This document shows positions 63,854-64,000 of a stretch of 64,000 bases of DNA, one piece after another (positions within the stretch are counted from its first letter, which is position 1; the number at the start of each line of letters is the position of its first letter). The translations under genes and the position numbers were made by a program. The notes beneath the pieces were generated by a model that saw nothing but the letters and a program-made list of their open reading frames with translations, searched no databases and was not told the origin of the DNA. This DNA comes from a virus, in the IMG/VR virus record IMGVR_UViG_3300044846_003474, positions 1 to 64,000 of that record. The stretch is one strand, 5' to 3'.

Positions 63854-64000
63854 TTAAACTTTTTTAACTTCGTATTTGTGACCTGAATCGGTATTAGTGT
63901 TAAAAATATTAACCATATCTTGAGCCTTATCTTTATTGTCAAATTCCCACACTTCTCCTTGGGTGTCTAATAGAATTACAGGTAATTTCCTGTCATTATG
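63854..64000 (-). CDS. Hypothetical protein, 5' end outside window
   Basis: The last 48 residues of a minus-strand gene: HNDRKLPVILLDTQGEVWEF then DNKDKAQDMVNIFNTNTDSG and HKYEVKKV. It looks like a small beta-alpha domain with a short sheet and helix. The start is beyond the right edge. Not recognised. Confidence 0.55.
   Translation of the reverse strand, partial: HNDRKLPVILLDTQGEVWEFDNKDKAQDMVNIFNTNTDSGHKYEVKKV

Noticed and set aside
1-64000. Integrase, transposase or attachment sites
   Set aside because: No such gene, no terminal inverted repeats and no tRNA-fragment duplication was seen; the phage appears lytic on this evidence.

Overview
This window looks like part of the genome of a large, AT-rich T4-type myovirus (Caudoviricetes) that infects a Bacteroidota host, most likely of the Flavobacteriales. 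The phage type follows from a T4-order head module on the minus strand: large terminase, portal, prohead protease, core scaffold and major capsid protein. A gp5-like baseplate protein and a gp55-like late sigma factor sit on the plus strand. The host type follows from promoters of the Bacteroidota form (TTTG, 19-20 bases, TAnnTTTG) in front of the tmRNA, the tRNA operon, a large non-coding RNA and several accessory genes, and from the near absence of Shine-Dalgarno sites.

Layout. 1-7977 (minus): three fibre-type structural genes. One encodes a Gly-X-Y collagen-like protein that runs off the left edge; two are rich in Thr-Pro repeats. 8101-10944 (plus): small genes including a LETM1-like protein and a lone WYL-like domain. 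11052-26256 (plus): a long glycan cassette with about eight glycosyltransferase-like proteins, a TagD-like cytidylyltransferase, a short DegT-like aminotransferase, a WbqC-like protein, a methyltransferase, a PglD-like acetyltransferase, a GH43/GH32-like propeller and a PhyH-type dioxygenase. An exonuclease, a dUTPase and PhoH are mixed in. 26256-33447 (plus): sigma factor, baseplate and virion genes. 33921-49880 (mostly minus): head and packaging module with several proteins that look like packaged internal head proteins, plus a plus-strand gene for ribosomal protein bS21. 49905-55010: KTSC protein, UVR-domain protein, a ClpC-like unfoldase behind paired palindromic operators, and an M20 peptidase. 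55032-56561: tmRNA (plus) facing a roughly 960-nt structured RNA (minus) with its own promoter and terminator. 56579-60323: lysis-type genes (amidase, membrane GAF protein, small holin-like proteins) and an Ntn-hydrolase-like protein. 60451-64000: accessory genes and a tRNA region with Asp, Glu, Ile, His and Arg tRNAs, one 154-nt interrupted tRNA-like gene and one degenerate class II tRNA.

How it may work together. Host-type promoters appear to drive the RNA and host-takeover genes. A second motif, TATTTATA on the coding strand just before start codons, marks the structural genes and is a candidate late element for the gp55-like sigma. The capsid protein has a clear prohead-protease site (INE|A after residue 60), and the same (L/I)xE| pattern ends short N-terminal helices of several other proteins, suggesting that a set of proteins is packaged and trimmed in the head. 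The Ser/Thr-rich collagen-like and Thr-Pro fibres are plausible substrates of the glycan cassette. tmRNA, tRNAs, bS21 and the ClpC/UVR pair point to takeover of host translation and proteolysis. All functions are inferred by reading the sequence; no database search was possible.
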